A stretch of DNA of 64,000 nucleotides, taken from NCBI GenBank assembly GCA_022496805.1, contig CM040086.1, positions 13,332,501-13,396,500 of the forward strand, read 5' to 3'. Origin of the DNA: Pohlia nutans (Eukaryota; Streptophyta; Bryopsida; Bryales; Mniaceae). Shown here piece by piece: positions 35,840-47,685 of this stretch. The translations under genes were made by a program, and so were the position numbers. Position 1 is the stretch's first letter. Every line of letters begins with the position of its first letter. The notes under the pieces were generated by a model, which worked only from the letters and a program-made list of their open reading frames with translations, did not search any database and was not told the origin of the DNA.

Positions 35840-36118
35840 CTGTGACAATGTAGTGGGCAACATCCTCGGGCCCGGCAAGATTCAGAAGAATGGCGGAAAA
35901 CTGCGTGGAAGCGCCTCCTTGCAAGAACAGAACGGCGTAGTTGTCCGGCACGATCAAAAGCTCCCGGAAATCCTTCTCGGCCTTCTGGATGATGGACGTG
36001 AACTCCTTCCCGCGGTGCCACATCTCCATGACACTCATCCCGCTACCCACGCCAGTTGAAGAGCTCTTCTTCTGCTTGCTTCACAACCTTGGCCGGCGAA
36101 AATCAACGACGACAACAA
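35840..36118 (-). pseudogene. Phosphoserine aminotransferase first-exon fragment, frameshifted
   Basis: The minus strand reads [15 protein letters not shown], then a frame break with TAG, then [54 protein letters not shown] and HYIVTG before a plausible GT donor at about 35839. This is the N-terminal part of plastid PSAT (PLP enzyme of the phosphorylated serine pathway), including the QGG(A/T)(S/T)TQF cofactor loop. The transit peptide region is not clear and the PLP-lysine exon is absent. Confidence 0.8.
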
Positions 36119-36605
36119 CAACGTCGTACGCGGCCGCATTCGGCAACGTCGTCGTACTTGGTCTACACCTGCGCCTTCGTCATTCCAGCAAACCTCTCAA
36201 CCCCAAAAATACCCCACAAAACAACATGAATCGTGAGTTCTCGGCAACAGAAACAACGGAACGAAGATTTCGGAGTTGGCGGAGTAAGAGTTCTAACACG
36301 GGAATCACAATCGCAAGCAGCGACGACGAGGAATGGAATTGCACGACTCACAGAAGCGACTCGCACGGAGATGGGGGGCCGAAGACGACGACGGTCACGA
36401 CTCTGACGATTTTTCTTCATAATTTTCTGGGGTAAAACCCTCTCAGAGTTCCTCGTTGACGGAATTAATCATTCTCAATATAAAATATTATCTAATATTC
36501 TTTGCTATATAAAGATAAATTACTTAATTGCAAAAAATTACTTTTCTTTTATTACTTTTTTTTATAAATACTTTTTTTTATAAATAGTTTCATTTTAAAG
36601 AACGG

Positions 36606-36634
36606 TTGACATAGTAACACATTTTGTGTAATAC
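36606..36634 (+). promoter_or_regulatory. psbA plastid (PEP) promoter, -35/-10 retained
   Basis: TTGACA at 36606-36611, a 17-base spacer, and TAATAC at 36629-36634 lie about 65 bases upstream of the psbA start, as in functional plastid psbA. It should have no role in the nucleus. Confidence 0.75.
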
Positions 36635-37558
36635 TATAAATTAACAAGTTTCTATACTTGGATAACTTATTATTATTATTTTACAAACCAACTTTTACCA
36701 TGACTGCAACTTTAGAAAGACGCGAAAGCGCAAGCTTATGGGGTTGCTTTTGCGACTGGGATACCAACACTGAAAATCGCCTTTATATTGGATGGTTCGG
36801 TGTATTAATGATCCCTACCCTGTTAACTGCAACCTCTGTATTCATTATTGCTTTCTTCTCAGCTCCTTCTATAGATATTGATGATATTTGTGAGCTTGTT
36901 TGTGGTTCTCTTCTTTACGGAAACAACATAATCTCTGGTGCTATTATTCCTACTTTTGCACCTATCGGTTTGAACTTCTACCTAATTTGGGAAGTTGTTT
37001 TCGTTGATCAATGGCTATACAATGGTAGTCCTTATAAACTAATCGTTCTTCACTTCATACTTGGTGTAGCTTGCTACATAGGTCGTGAATGGGAACTTAG
37101 TTTCTGTTTAGGTATGCGTCTTTAGCTCGTTGTTGCATATTCAGCTCCTGTTGCGGCTGCTATTGCTATTTTCTTGATCTACCCTATTGGTCAAAGAAGC
37201 TTCTCTGACGGTATGCCTTTAGGAATCTCTGGTACTTTCAAATTTATGATTGTGTTCCAAGCAGAACATAATATCCTTATGCACCCATTCCACATGTTTG
37301 GTGTAGATGGTGTATTCGGCGGCAGTCTATTTAGTGCTATGCATGGTTCTTTGGTAACTTCAAGTTTAATCCGAGAAACTACTGAGAATGAGTCTGCTAT
37401 CACAGGTTACAAGTTTGGTCAAAAAGAAGAAACTCACAACATCGTAGTTGCTCATGATTACTTTGGTAGGATTATTTTTCAATACGCTAGCTTTAACAAC
37501 TCTCGTTCCTTACACTTCTTATTAGCTGCTTGGCCTGTAGTAGATATCTGTTTACTGC

Positions 37559-40500
37559 TGTCGTAGCACGTGGTACCGGATACTCCCCTAGAGCGCACTT
37601 TTTCGTATTAAGAATGCTCGTAGAGGCGATTTCCGGGTTATCGTTCCGCGGAGACTCTGTGAAGTGGGAAGTTTCCGGAGACTGACCCAGAATGGTGTCA
37701 CGCCTCTCTCCCGGTCACGAACTAACTCCCTTTTCCGTACTAAAACCAGATGTTCCCTACAGACTGACCCGGCTATGGCTAGATCCGGTTTCTGTCCGGA
37801 TTGGAACCCTAACCAACCCTACTCTACCCGATCTAACCCCAGCTACTAAATCCGGTTATCCCTTAACCTCTGTTTTCCTTCAGAGGGTTCTCCATTTGTA
37901 TTTTTAAGGATGCTGGATTAAAAGTCACACGTTCCCCTACTGATTTCCGTGACAGGGGGTTCACCACTTCCCGTTTCTTCAAACTCAACTCCCTATTCCG
38001 AGTACTCTCCGGTTTACTCTTCAACTATGGACTTATCCCAAATCCACAGTCGGTCACACAAGCGCAACCCGGTTTCTCCCTTATCCCCAAATACTACGAC
38101 TTGCTAATCGGAATGGACAGTAACCGGGGTGTCCGGAAGAGATTGAATACCTCAAGACTCGTTTTACTCTAGCTTTCCCACACTCTACAGTTGCAAGATC
38201 TGCCCGGATGCTAGAACCTCTACCGAACTACCCGTCCAGGAGTTCTGAGAGAACCGGAGTACCCCCTCCTGCTCTCCCAGCCACTAACTCGAGTTTCCAC
38301 CTGCAACCGGACACAGAAAACACCACATTCAAACGCTCCTAATCCTTCCAAATCTTCTACCCGGTCTCTTAACTGACTTCACGTCCGAACCCGGCTAATC
38401 CATCCGGTCACCAAGGGACTAGTTGTGACACTGTTCCGGTAATAACACAAGTAAGTACACATACGCACGCACGCACACATACACACACACACACACAAAG
38501 TTTGTGCAAGGAATATGTACTTCTACTCATTTACACGGAACAAGGGTACACAAAAAGACCCAATGAATGAAGAACATTCCTTGATATAAAGCCAACCCGA
38601 AGCCCGGATCCGGGAGATCCTCAGATCCTACATTCCCGGGATCCGGAAATCCGGGGAGCTTCCTCCACGGCTCAATTCCTATCCTAAACCGCCACTAGCA
38701 TCAAAACCCTAGAAGTCATTTACATCAAAAAGTCTTCTAATCTACCTACTCAAAAAGTCCCATTCTAAGTGGCCGGATCCACTAAGTCCGGGCCACTGAT
38801 TCCGGGCCCCCTACAGTCTGGGCAACTACTCGACATCCATTAGCTACCCCTCCTTGATTTCCGGACTGTCCACCACGATCGGATCCGCCAGCCGATCTCC
38901 TCGCACTTTGTGCTCCGCCGGCTGCTCCACTTGTTGTCCTCCGGTTGGCTCGTCCACTTGCGCGCCCCCCGGCTGGCTGTCCGGGTGACCTCCTGGCCTA
39001 CCCTCTTGTCCTTCGGCCCTGTCCGGTTGGACACCCATCGCTTCCATTTTTTCAGATAGATCCTGGACCTCCACTGGGCTCATTCCAAAGGGTCTGACCA
39101 TGTGGAGTGGTTCCACATCCAGTGCGGCCCGGGAGGTGTGCTCCTGCGTTGAGCTCTCCTTCCGCATCAACCGATCAATCTCTCCCTCCTGAGGCGCATT
39201 TGCAGACATGTTGAACATACCCTGCAGCCCATCCCCTGAACCTATCCTCTCACCACGGTTGGTGGCCTCTTCCTGATCTAGTTCTTCTTCGGAAGAGCTC
39301 TCTCTCATACACTCCGCCAGTACCCGGAACTCCACCAAATATGCCTCCACCTTGTCTGAGTACTCCCGGACCACATGCTTCATCCGGGCTACTCCCTCCA
39401 ATCCCGGCTGGCTCACCCGCTCGTCGTACAACCGGGCCTTCATCTGTGCCTCCCCATCCGGTTGGAACAAACCCGACAGCTTGGTGACGCACTACCGGCT
39501 CGTCTCTGCTACCCTCCGGATGGTATCCTCCTGCTCCCGGATCTGCAACTCGTTTCTTTGCACGTGTGCCTCCATCTTCTTGATGTAGGCTACCTTTCGT
39601 TGCAGCTCCTCCTCCAAACCCTTCAAGAGAGCCGTTGTTTCGCTTTCTGCCTCCTGGAGACCTTGCAGTTGTCCGGCCAAGTCGTTCTCCTTCTCCTTGC
39701 TCTGGATGAATTTCCTCTGGAGTTTCCAGACTCGCGCCGGATACTCCAGGGCGTCGTCTGTCCGGAGGAGAGTCCCTGCCTCCCGGAGCACAGCGAACAT
39801 GGGATTGTACTGCTCCGTCACCATGTCCAGCGCTATCTGGGTCTGCACATGCATGTCCTCCACCCGGAGCGGTTCTTCTCGTTCCGCTGGCACATCTCCG
39901 GATGGCCCTGCTTCCTGGACCGGTTCTGCTCCCGCTGGCACTCCTTGCTCTCGGTCCCCCTCGTCTCCGGTTTCCTCTTCGTCCTCCCTTGCTTCCTTGG
40001 GACGCTTGTTGAGTGGGGTCGTCTTCCTCTCGGCCGGTCTCTTATCCTTCCGGGGTGTGGTCTCTAGACCCGCCGGTCCCTGCTCCTCCTCGGCTGTGAG
40101 GACCAGCTTCCTCTTCAGGCCTGGAGTTCGCATTTGCGATGGACCCTCTCATGATCAGGCCGGTTCCCCTCTGCCGGTCGTTCCTGTGGAGCCACCCGGT
40201 CTTCCTCCATCGGTCCGGGACCTGCCTCCGGTCGCTCCTGGGGTTGCGTTGGAGAAGGCCCTGTCTCCTCCGCTGGCCTAGATTCCACCACCGGATCCAC
40301 CCGAGGACGCGCTTGGAAAGAACTGCCTACCTCTGGTTGAGGAGCTGCCTCAGGATCCCTCATCAGCTTATTCCGGATCAGTTTTGGCTGTGGAGACTCC
40401 TTCTCCTCCTCCTCTTGTGGGTCTTCCTTTCTCTTTGTTCTCAGCTCCTGCTGAGGTCTTGCCCCACCTGGTCGGCCTGCCTCCGGGTCCTTTCTTCCTC

Positions 40501-42158
40501 CCTGCCGCTCCTCCTGCCGCAGCCTGGCACCACCCGGTTGGCCTCTCTCTGGGCGGTCTTCTCTCCACTTTGTCCTCTGCTCCGGGTTGGCGCTAGCCTT
40601 GCCCGGTTGACCTCTTGCCAGGTGGTCTTCCCTATCCTTTCTGCGCTCCTCTCCCCGGAAGCTGCTCCTATCCGGTTGGGATGCCGGTGAAGCCATTCTT
40701 TTCTCCTCCGGTCGGGACGACGAACCGGGTCTGCTGGTTCCCGCTCTACCTCCCGGAAGAGCCGCCTTCTTCTTGGCCGGGCTTCTCAATCCCGGAATGG
40801 ACACTATCTCCAACCTCTTCCGTTCTTCTGCCGTGAGGCACCCATGTCTCTCGTACAAGTGGTAGAGAAATGGGGCCAACGGGCACCCCTTCTTGTTGTC
40901 GAGGTTCACCGCCCACTTCTGTGTGTTCCGTTGCACCAGGATCGCCCAGTTGATCCTTTTCCCCCGGAGAAGAGCGGAGTAGATGCCTCGGGCCAGCGTC
41001 ACGGTGAGGGTGGTGGGCTTCTCCGGACTGAGAATGGGCACTACGTACTGGAGCAGCCGTTGCTCACGGGGCCTCTTGCAATCCGCCACCTTGAACCCGT
41101 CCTTCTCCGAGAAGTAGCTGAATTGCGCCTTCACTCAATCCGTGTCGCCCTTGCCTCCCGGTTCCAGATCCTCGTTCGTGTCTGAGAAGTTGTATAGTGC
41201 CCGCCACATCTCCCGGGTCCACCTTCCATACTTCGCCCGGATAGTCATCCGGAAGGCCTCCACCATCAACCCGCCCTGGATTTCCTCTAGCATCCGGGAG
41301 TCCTGCACATCCCACACTCTTCCAAAGAACCCCAAATACCCCATCTTCTCGAGGTCCTTCATCAAATCGCCAAAGTCTCCATCGTGCTGCAGGATGTCCG
41401 GGAAAATGGGCTTCTCCGGAATCTTGGCTCCGGCCTCCCTGCGTGCCATGGCTGCGGACTCCGGACGTGTTCCTTCACTCCTCCGGGAATGGTGCAGCTC
41501 CTTTTCCGGATGCGCTCTCTCTTTCTCTGGCAAACCACGCGCCTCCCGCTCCGGACTTTTCCCTTTCCGCTTCCGTGGTGTGCGCCTGATCTCCCGGAGC
41601 CCCCGCGCCTCTCTTCCCAGCTGCGCACTTACTCCCTTCCGCAAACTCCGCCGGAAATGGCGGCGCTCACTGTCCGGGTGCTCGCCTCTCCCAAATTCTA
41701 ACCTCGCGCTACTATTTCTCACTAGGCGCTCAATTTCCCTCACTCCCGGGCACTCAAAATTCTCACAAGCCGGTCGCTCACTGCTCTCTTCCTCCGGGCG
41801 TAAAACGGAAACCCTATCGCTCTCCAGAACTGTGAAAAATGGTGCACGCGGAGGGCTGGAGGAACCGGGGAGGAATGAATAGTGAGCCGTCCAATTTAAG
41901 GCGGCCCAGTTTAAATCTCAGATCGTGGCCGGGACCGGCAGAGGCCCATTCCCCGACATCCGGTTTCCCATCCGGTCTCTTGTCCGGTCCGCCGCCATTC
42001 CGTAGCGAACACTTAAGGTGCGTGCGAGAGCACCACTCTCTCCAAATAAATAAAGAGGCTGTCATGAACACTATTTCTTTCATTTATGGCGGCCGAGGCT
42101 ACCCTTTACTGCCCTACTAACCCTAACTGCCCGTTTTTGGAATAAACGAGGTTCGACA
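37559..42158 (-). mobile_element. TGTCG element copy 2, in psbA
   Basis: A 4600-bp element with ends TGTCGTAGCACGTGG...CGAGGTTCGACA and target duplication ACTGC (37554-37558 and 42159-42163), confirmed by psbA, which reads ACTGC once in the uninterrupted gene. It is colinear with copy 1 minus its nested elements and, inverted, with copy 3. Coding is on the minus strand. The two ends are not repeats of each other. Confidence 0.92.
38840..41743 (-). pseudogene. TGTCG-element protein, copy 2, several frameshifts
   Basis: Minus-strand pieces: 41743-41135 (N-terminal, arginine-rich, ending NFSDTNEDLE), 41134-40115 (DGFKVADCKRPREQRLLQYV, KPTTLTVTLARGIYSAL, KKGCPLAPFLYHLYERHGC, then acidic and basic repeats), 40133-39492 (a heptad-like coiled-coil stretch LQRKVAYIKKMEAHVQRNE) and 39470-38844 (FQPDGEAQMKARLYDERVSQ, then an acidic tail). 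It is homologous along its whole length to the 657-aa frame of copy 3. No known domain. Confidence 0.75.
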
Positions 42159-42421
42159 ACTGCATTAGGTATCAACACAATGACTTTCAACTTAAATGGT
42201 TTCAACTTTAACCGATCTGTTGTTGACAGTCAAGGCCGTGTAATTAACACTTGGGCTAACATCATTAACCGTACTAACCTTGGTATGGAAGCTATGCATG
42301 AACGTAACGTTCACAACTTCCCTCTAGATTTAGCTTTTGTTGAAGCTCCTTCTAGAAATGATTAATATTTTAGTTATAATTTTAAAATAACAAAATTATA
42401 AAAAATAGGATAACAACTTGA

Positions 42422-42466
42422 AAAATAATGACCTTAGAAACTAAAGCCCTAAGGTCATTATTTTTT
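42422..42466 (+). terminator. psbA 3' stem-loop
   Basis: An inverted repeat AATAATGACCTTAG...CTAAGGTCATTATT sits shortly after the psbA stop, like the 3' stabilising hairpin of plastid psbA mRNA. It is intact although the gene is not. Confidence 0.85.
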
Positions 42467-42497
42467 ATTTAGTAGAAATTAATAAATTTGAAAAAGG

Positions 42498-42572
42498 GCG
42501 GACATGGCCAACTGGATTAGTGCAGTGGATTGTGGATCCACCGTGCGTAGGTTCAATTCTTGTCGTTTGCCC
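42498..42572 (+). tRNA. trnH-GUG: Plastid-type tRNA-His (GUG), NUPT copy
   Basis: GCGGACATGGCCAA at the start, GGATTGTGGATCC in the anticodon arm with GTG, GTTCAATTC in the T arm and GTTTGCC at the 3' end. A few D-arm and acceptor mismatches are present. It lies directly after psbA as in other streptophyte plastomes. Confidence 0.9.
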
Positions 42573-42906
42573 ATTTAAAATAAATTTGAATTAAATAAAA
42601 TTTTATCATTATTTATAAAGAATAATTTAATTTTTAATAATTAGTTGACGACACCTTTTGTTTATGTCATTATAAATAGAATAACATAAATAAATTAAAT
42701 GAAATGATAATTTTTAAATTAAAATTTTAGCTAAAATACTCGCTAATTTTTTTTTATAAATAAAAAAACTTAGCAATGCCTAAATACATATACTATTTTT
42801 CTGTGAAAGAAAAATAGCAAAAAAGATTAAATTTTTAAAGTTATGTAGTTGAAATTTCCATATAAAAATCTAGTTATTAAAAGTTTTATCTAATTGCTGT
42901 AAAAAA

Positions 42907-44590
42907 AATGAAACAAGAATTATCAAAAAACAAATACTTATATGAAAGAATAAAATTGGTAGAAATAAAAAACCCTCAATACTTTTTTGAGATAGGGGCA
43001 AAATCAAATTTAGTTAAATTTCTAATTAGAATTTTTCTTAATAAAGAAAACTTTATTAAATTTTTTGACTTTTGAATTATTAGTTCATTAAATTTATGTG
43101 ATTTAAATAGTTCGAAAACTAACAAAAATTCAATATTGAATACTTTTTTATTACTTACATTATCAAAAAATTTATATCCTTTGAGTAATAAAGCTATTAT
43201 TGGAAAAACATTTAAATTTAGTTAAAATAGTTTTTAGACAGATAAATTCATATAAGTATAAAGAAAAAGATTTGAAGAAAACCTTTATTAAAAAAATTAT
43301 TTCGACTTTTGTACAGTCTCTTCACAAAAAATTTGATCTAAAAACAAGAACAATATTCTATTATTAGAGCAAGTTTTAAGGAAAACTATATGTTATACTT
43401 GCATACAATAAAAATTTAATTAAAAGCTCAGAATGGTGGAAACTTTGGATGATAAAAGTAATTCTGTCTAGTTGGAAAATCTCTTCCAATTCTATGAAAA
43501 AAATTAATAAATTAATTTTAAAATATGATTTAAATTTAAAAAAAAAATCCATATAACTAATATACTTTGTCAAAATTATGATTGAAAAAAATAAATTTAA
43601 TTCTTTTTTTTTTGAATTTCTTCAAAATATAAGAAATTAGGATTAAATAAACATAAAAACCATTAGAAGAAAGTTTGGTTCTTCAAATATAATGTGCTTT
43701 TTGTGAAAAATTACTTTTTGAAATAGAAAGTACCTTAAAATTAAATAATTTTGATTCAATAATTAATTTGGACAATAAGAGTTCTAATACTAATTTTTTT
43801 TCAATTCCGGTATCTTATCAAGAAAAAGTAAATCGTAAACAATTTTATTTAGTCAAATTTTGGAGTGAAGCTGATCCAATTATTGCAAAATCCTATATTT
43901 TAATTATAAATAAAGGATGGCTTTTTATGCTGAATCCTATATATGGCATTTATATTTAAAAAAGGTTTATTAGAAGGTAAAAATAATTGAAATGAAATTG
44001 ATATTAATAGAAATAAATTAGATATAAGATTATTTAAATTAAAATCATTATATCATAAAAATAAATTTAAGAGCCGGTGAATTTTCATCAGAAATTTTAT
44101 ATAAAATGTTAAACTATATTTTATATAAAATGAAAAACTCTAATAAATTAATAAATAATTATGAAATAATTGATCAAAATTTTGAATTAGAAAGAAAAAA
44201 AGAACCTAAAATAGTTCAAAGTTTAAATGTAGTTGAAACCAGTTTTGATAAATCACACAATATTTGTTTTTGAAATGGTTCTCAGAGAAAAAAAAATTTG
44301 AATAGCAAAAACGTTAAACAAGATACTTTTTGGGATATACTTTTTTTTTATCAAAATAAGAAAAACATAATAAATTCAAATATATTTTTGAATCCTCTTT
44401 TCAAAATAATCTAATATTATGGATAAAAAATGTATTTAGAGAAAATTAAAAATATACTACAAATATATATTTTTTAAATAAAAAAATTTCAAAATTTAGT
44501 TCTTATATTTTTCAATTATTTTGCCTGTAGATGAATTAAGTATTGCTTTTTCTACTGTGAAATAATATAGAACTTATATTTAACTAATTA
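42907..44590 (+). pseudogene. ycf2: ycf2 N-terminal part, decayed and truncated
   Basis: A large plastid ATPase-like protein of the import/FtsH-related complex. The first frame begins MKQELSKNKYLYERIKLVEI, then NPQYFFEIGAKSNLVKFLIR, NKENFIKFFDF-stop-IISSLNL, the hallmark 'LFDFRILSSL' region of bryophyte Ycf2, followed by LNTFLLLTLS. Further broken stretches continue to about 44590, including KFWSEADPIIAKSYI near 43855-43905. The adjacency psbA-trnH-ycf2 is as in liverworts. The rest is missing at the right NUPT junction. Confidence 0.75.
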
Positions 44591-44814
44591 TGGACAATTG
44601 TGCTAATTATGGAGAAATTCATACAATTTATGACGGTGAAATATGTCCGAAAATTGTAGATAAAGCCCAAAATGAGGAAGCAAAAATTGGAAAACACTTG
44701 AATATGAAGAAATTATGAACACATTCACCGAATGTATCGGTGGCCCGCCAACACATTGTCCATAGCCAACACATTGTCCATAGAAACCAAGTCCATTAAA
44801 ACATTTAATGTACA

Positions 44815-45180
44815 GAAAAGTAAGGCAAACAAGTGAAAGAAAAGAGTCGAAGGGCCTACGACACAATTATTACTAAATTAACCTATACCCTAAACCCTAA
44901 ACCCTGAACAAACAACTAATGTAGAAAAAACTAAGGCAAACAAGACAAAGAAAAGTGTCGGCCGGCCTACGACACAATTATTACTAAATTAACCTATACC
45001 CTAAACCCTAAACCCTAAACTCTACACCGTAGACCCTAAACCCTATACAAACAATCAATGTAGAAAAACTAAGGCAAAGAAGTCAAAGAAAAGAGTCGGC
45101 CGGCATACGACACAATTATTAATAAATTAACCTAGACCCTAAATCCTAAACCCTAACACCCTAGACCCTAAAACAGTAAA
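44815..45180. repeat. Three tandem units of about 115-140 bp, each ending in CCCTAAA runs
   Basis: Units start near 44815, 44928 and 45063. Each contains AAGGCAAA(C/G)AAG.CAAAGAAAAG.GTCG, CTACGACACAATTATTA and AAATTAACCTA, then several CCCTAAA/CCCTAAAC repeats. CCCTAAA is the plant-type telomere repeat, but here it is interstitial and short. The second and third units also contain the GTCGGCCGGC half-palindrome. Confidence 0.8.
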
Positions 45181-45396
45181 CAATGGGAAAGAGATCACTC
45201 CAATAAAATCCAATTCAGGGAATACATGAATGCAAACACAGGCCACACCAATCATACAATTAAAATTCATTTGGAAAAGGAGATTCCCACATAGAATGAA
45301 TTGATGTCTGTAGAATTCCAGAAGCAGCACAGCCCAAATCGAATATGACGGAGTACATGATCAGCAACGACCAGAGTAAAAAGATTGTGAAACAAG

Positions 45397-45775
45397 TATC
45401 GGCCGGCAGCCGATACGAGATACACATATGAGAACAAAAGGCAAAGAACAAAGCCGAAACATAACAAGTAGGCTAGAGGTATCGGCTGACGGCCGACATC
45501 GGTAGTATTACAAAATATTGATATATCAAATGTACATGCTCTTGACCAGTGAGCAAAGAACACAAAAATGGCCAACAAAATTCATACACTACTTCATATC
45601 ATGAAAATTCCAAACACCTAGGTGCCAAAACATTCGAAATACTGCTATGAAGCGGGAGAAACTGTTGTCTGCCCTAACCAAAAGGTAGCTGCTAAAATTT
45701 CAAAATCATCCGCCAAACGAAATATGTTCGAGGTAGTGCCTATAAAAAACTAGAGGTATGGGCTGGCAGCCGACA
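45397..45775. repeat. Three copies of the dispersed 19-bp palindrome
   Basis: TATCGGCCGGCAGCCGATA at 45397-45415, and diverged copies at 45480-45498 (TATCGGCTGACGGCCGACA) and 45757-45775 (TATGGGCTGGCAGCCGACA). Each can fold as a 9-bp stem around one or a few central bases. The flanks are unrelated to each other apart from a shared AAATGTACATGCTC-type word further on. Confidence 0.85.
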
Positions 45776-47685
45776 TCAGCAGTATTACTATATACTCATA
45801 AAACAAATGTACATGCTCCTAACCAGTGAGCAAAGGCCACCAAGGTGGGCAACAAAAAACATACACTACTTCAGAACAGCAAAATTAAAAATCCTTGGTG
45901 GGTACATTTACAGTAACACGACCCAAGAAAACTGTAACTAGTGATTAATTTAACGAATTGTTAAGCAATAATCTTATCATATGAATTGATAATGCAATAT
46001 AAATTAGTAACTACATATAATATATGACATTATACAATATACTAAAGTTTGACGATGTTTAGGAAGTTATTGGTACTCCAAAACGACTAAAATATAGTCG
46101 TAACCAGTCGTTAATAACGACTAAAATGTGCTAAAATGTTCAAAATATGTTGCAAAATGTCCTTAAATTTTTTTAATATCTACATAATTTGAAGATATTA
46201 TTTTCTAAGCACTCATCAAGAGTCGTTATAACTGGGCGGGGTTGGGTCGTGTTACTGTGAATGTACCCTAGTGCCAAAATACTGGTATGAGCAGGGCAAA
46301 AGTCTTGCACGCGCAATCCCAAAACCCAAAATGAAACCCAAGACGAGTAATCCGGGAGGTGCCGGCAATGTGAATTCTAAGCTTGGCGGTTGCTCCCCAC
46401 CGATGCGGTATCCAAAGCTCCTGCCTCATCGTTCTGCCCCGAGATGTAGAGAGATGTATCCGATGATATCTCAATGACTTCGTTCCTTGTGCTTTCAGGC
46501 GCTGATGTCCAAGAGCAATCGCAGAAATCAAGGAGCATGCACCCGCATGCCTGGTAAATCACCGGCACGGCCCGAAGCATATTTGAGGATGGACGATTCA
46601 CAAAGTCAGAAACATCATCCCATGCAATGTCACAATGAGCCTCCAAACGTGCCATCTCTAGAGTATAGTTGTAGTTCCAGTGCCAGGGCTCGCCACTAAC
46701 AAGCCCTTGCAACAATGGATGAGGAGGAAGACGATCAACTGCATCAGAATTGTAGACAAACCACAGGTATCCAGTCAATGCACCCCGAGTCCTTGGATGA
46801 GGACGGAGAGGTGGCTCAGCTTGGGGAGGGAGTCTAGAGTCCATGAAGATGGCTATGCAGACAATGCAAAGATATGGAGGAGGCCAGATGATAGACAAGA
46901 GAAGCAAGGGAGGTGACTGAGGAAGGGAATGCAGTGAATGGTAAAGGAGAAGCAGCTCACACATCCAGATATAAAAATGTAGGAAAAGGGTAGCTCACAC
47001 TTCAAATGAATTGCACTCTCATGTGAGCCGCCATTCTACACAAAGTACGTAGATTACCCTACAGTAGGCTACGTACGTAGGCCTCTCAATTGCATGCATT
47101 CACAAAGACGACTAATAGTGGACCCCGATTGTATTCAATTGCAGATCTAATTCCCAAAATTCATGATAGACAATTATACATAAGAAAACTCAGTACTACA
47201 CATCTACAAGTGAGAGTAAATAAAAAAAGAAATAAATCATCTTTGACTCTGGTAAGACTGGCTAATAGACAAGGTTAATATTAGTGGACAATATTGGGCT
47301 ACTATTTTATTCAAATTCAAGTACAACTATACATTTTGGAATGGCCTATTAAATCTCAAAGTTCTTCGAGAAAAATTGTATACATAATATATAAGATATG
47401 AGGGAAATTAGATGATTAAAATGATCGAATAATGCACATCTTTTGATTGTTTAAAGGACATCAATTACAATTAATCAACAAATAATCTAAATGGCTTTTT
47501 TTGATAAGTCAACGACAGAGATAAAGCAAGAAAAAATTCATACAATACAAAAATCAAAATGTTCCATTGAATTGCAGATTAGAGAAACCTCAGTGAGTGG
47601 CAAGGAAATCCGCAAACAGAGGTAGGTTACTATATTGAGGTTGAAAGGGGCAGAAGGTCGACAAAGAACAGAACTTGGCATGAGG
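45776..47685. other. No firm gene; one 195-codon minus-strand open frame
   Basis: The minus-strand frame 46377-46964 starts MCELLLLYHSLHSL and has a hydrophobic, proline-rich first third. It contains WHWNYNYTLEMARLEAHCDI and ends QA-stop. It matches no family I know, and an ATG-to-stop frame of this length is not decisive, so it is noted without being called. The rest is AT-rich non-coding DNA. Confidence 0.35.

Larger units (their letters stand above)
33215..36480 (-). other. 3.3-kb insert of nuclear gene fragments between trnK and psbA
   Basis: trnK 3' exon and psbA are neighbours in plastomes, so this interval is a later insertion. It holds pieces of at least three unrelated nuclear genes, all on the minus strand: a Ulp1-like tail, three PIR/SRA1 exons and a PSAT exon, plus a MITE. 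Its ends could not be fixed; the left is near 33225 and the right near 36440-36480. A gene-capturing transposon (Helitron-like or Pack-type) is one explanation, end-joining of unrelated nuclear pieces another. Confidence 0.6.
36700..42365 (+). pseudogene. psbA: psbA (photosystem II D1), split by a 4.6-kb element
   Basis: The D1 reaction-centre protein. ATG at 36700; [15 protein letters not shown] is followed by recognisable D1 with many replacements and a Trp-to-TAG stop at 37123-37125. [14 protein letters not shown] with the Fe/quinone-region His, [20 protein letters not shown] and [13 protein letters not shown] are kept. A 1-base deletion precedes the insertion site (VVDI-C). The element occupies 37559-42158, and the C-terminal part resumes at 42164 ([44 protein letters not shown]). 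Confidence 0.95.
10570..44590 (+). other. Nuclear plastid DNA insertion (NUPT), two colinear plastid pieces riddled with later insertions
   Basis: Piece 1 runs clpP, rps12 5' exon, rpl20, rps18, rpl33, psaJ, trnP, trnW, petG, petL, psbE, psbF, psbL, psbJ, petA, cemA, ycf4 (to about 31895), with each gene in its standard relative orientation. Piece 2 runs matK, trnK 3' exon, psbA, trnH, ycf2 (from about 31950). Frameshifts, stops and nuclear transposons inside the genes show it is not a working plastome. Subtracting the recognised inserts leaves roughly 15 kb of plastid DNA. The outer boundaries are estimates from base composition and loss of plastid homology. Confidence 0.9.

Noticed and set aside
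10570..44590. A genuine plastid genome segment or a contaminating organelle contig
   Set aside because: Genes are broken by stops, frameshifts and nuclear-type transposons with target duplications, and the block is flanked by nuclear genes.
44815..45180. A true telomere end
   Set aside because: Only short CCCTAAA runs embedded in a longer tandem unit, with sequence continuing on both sides.
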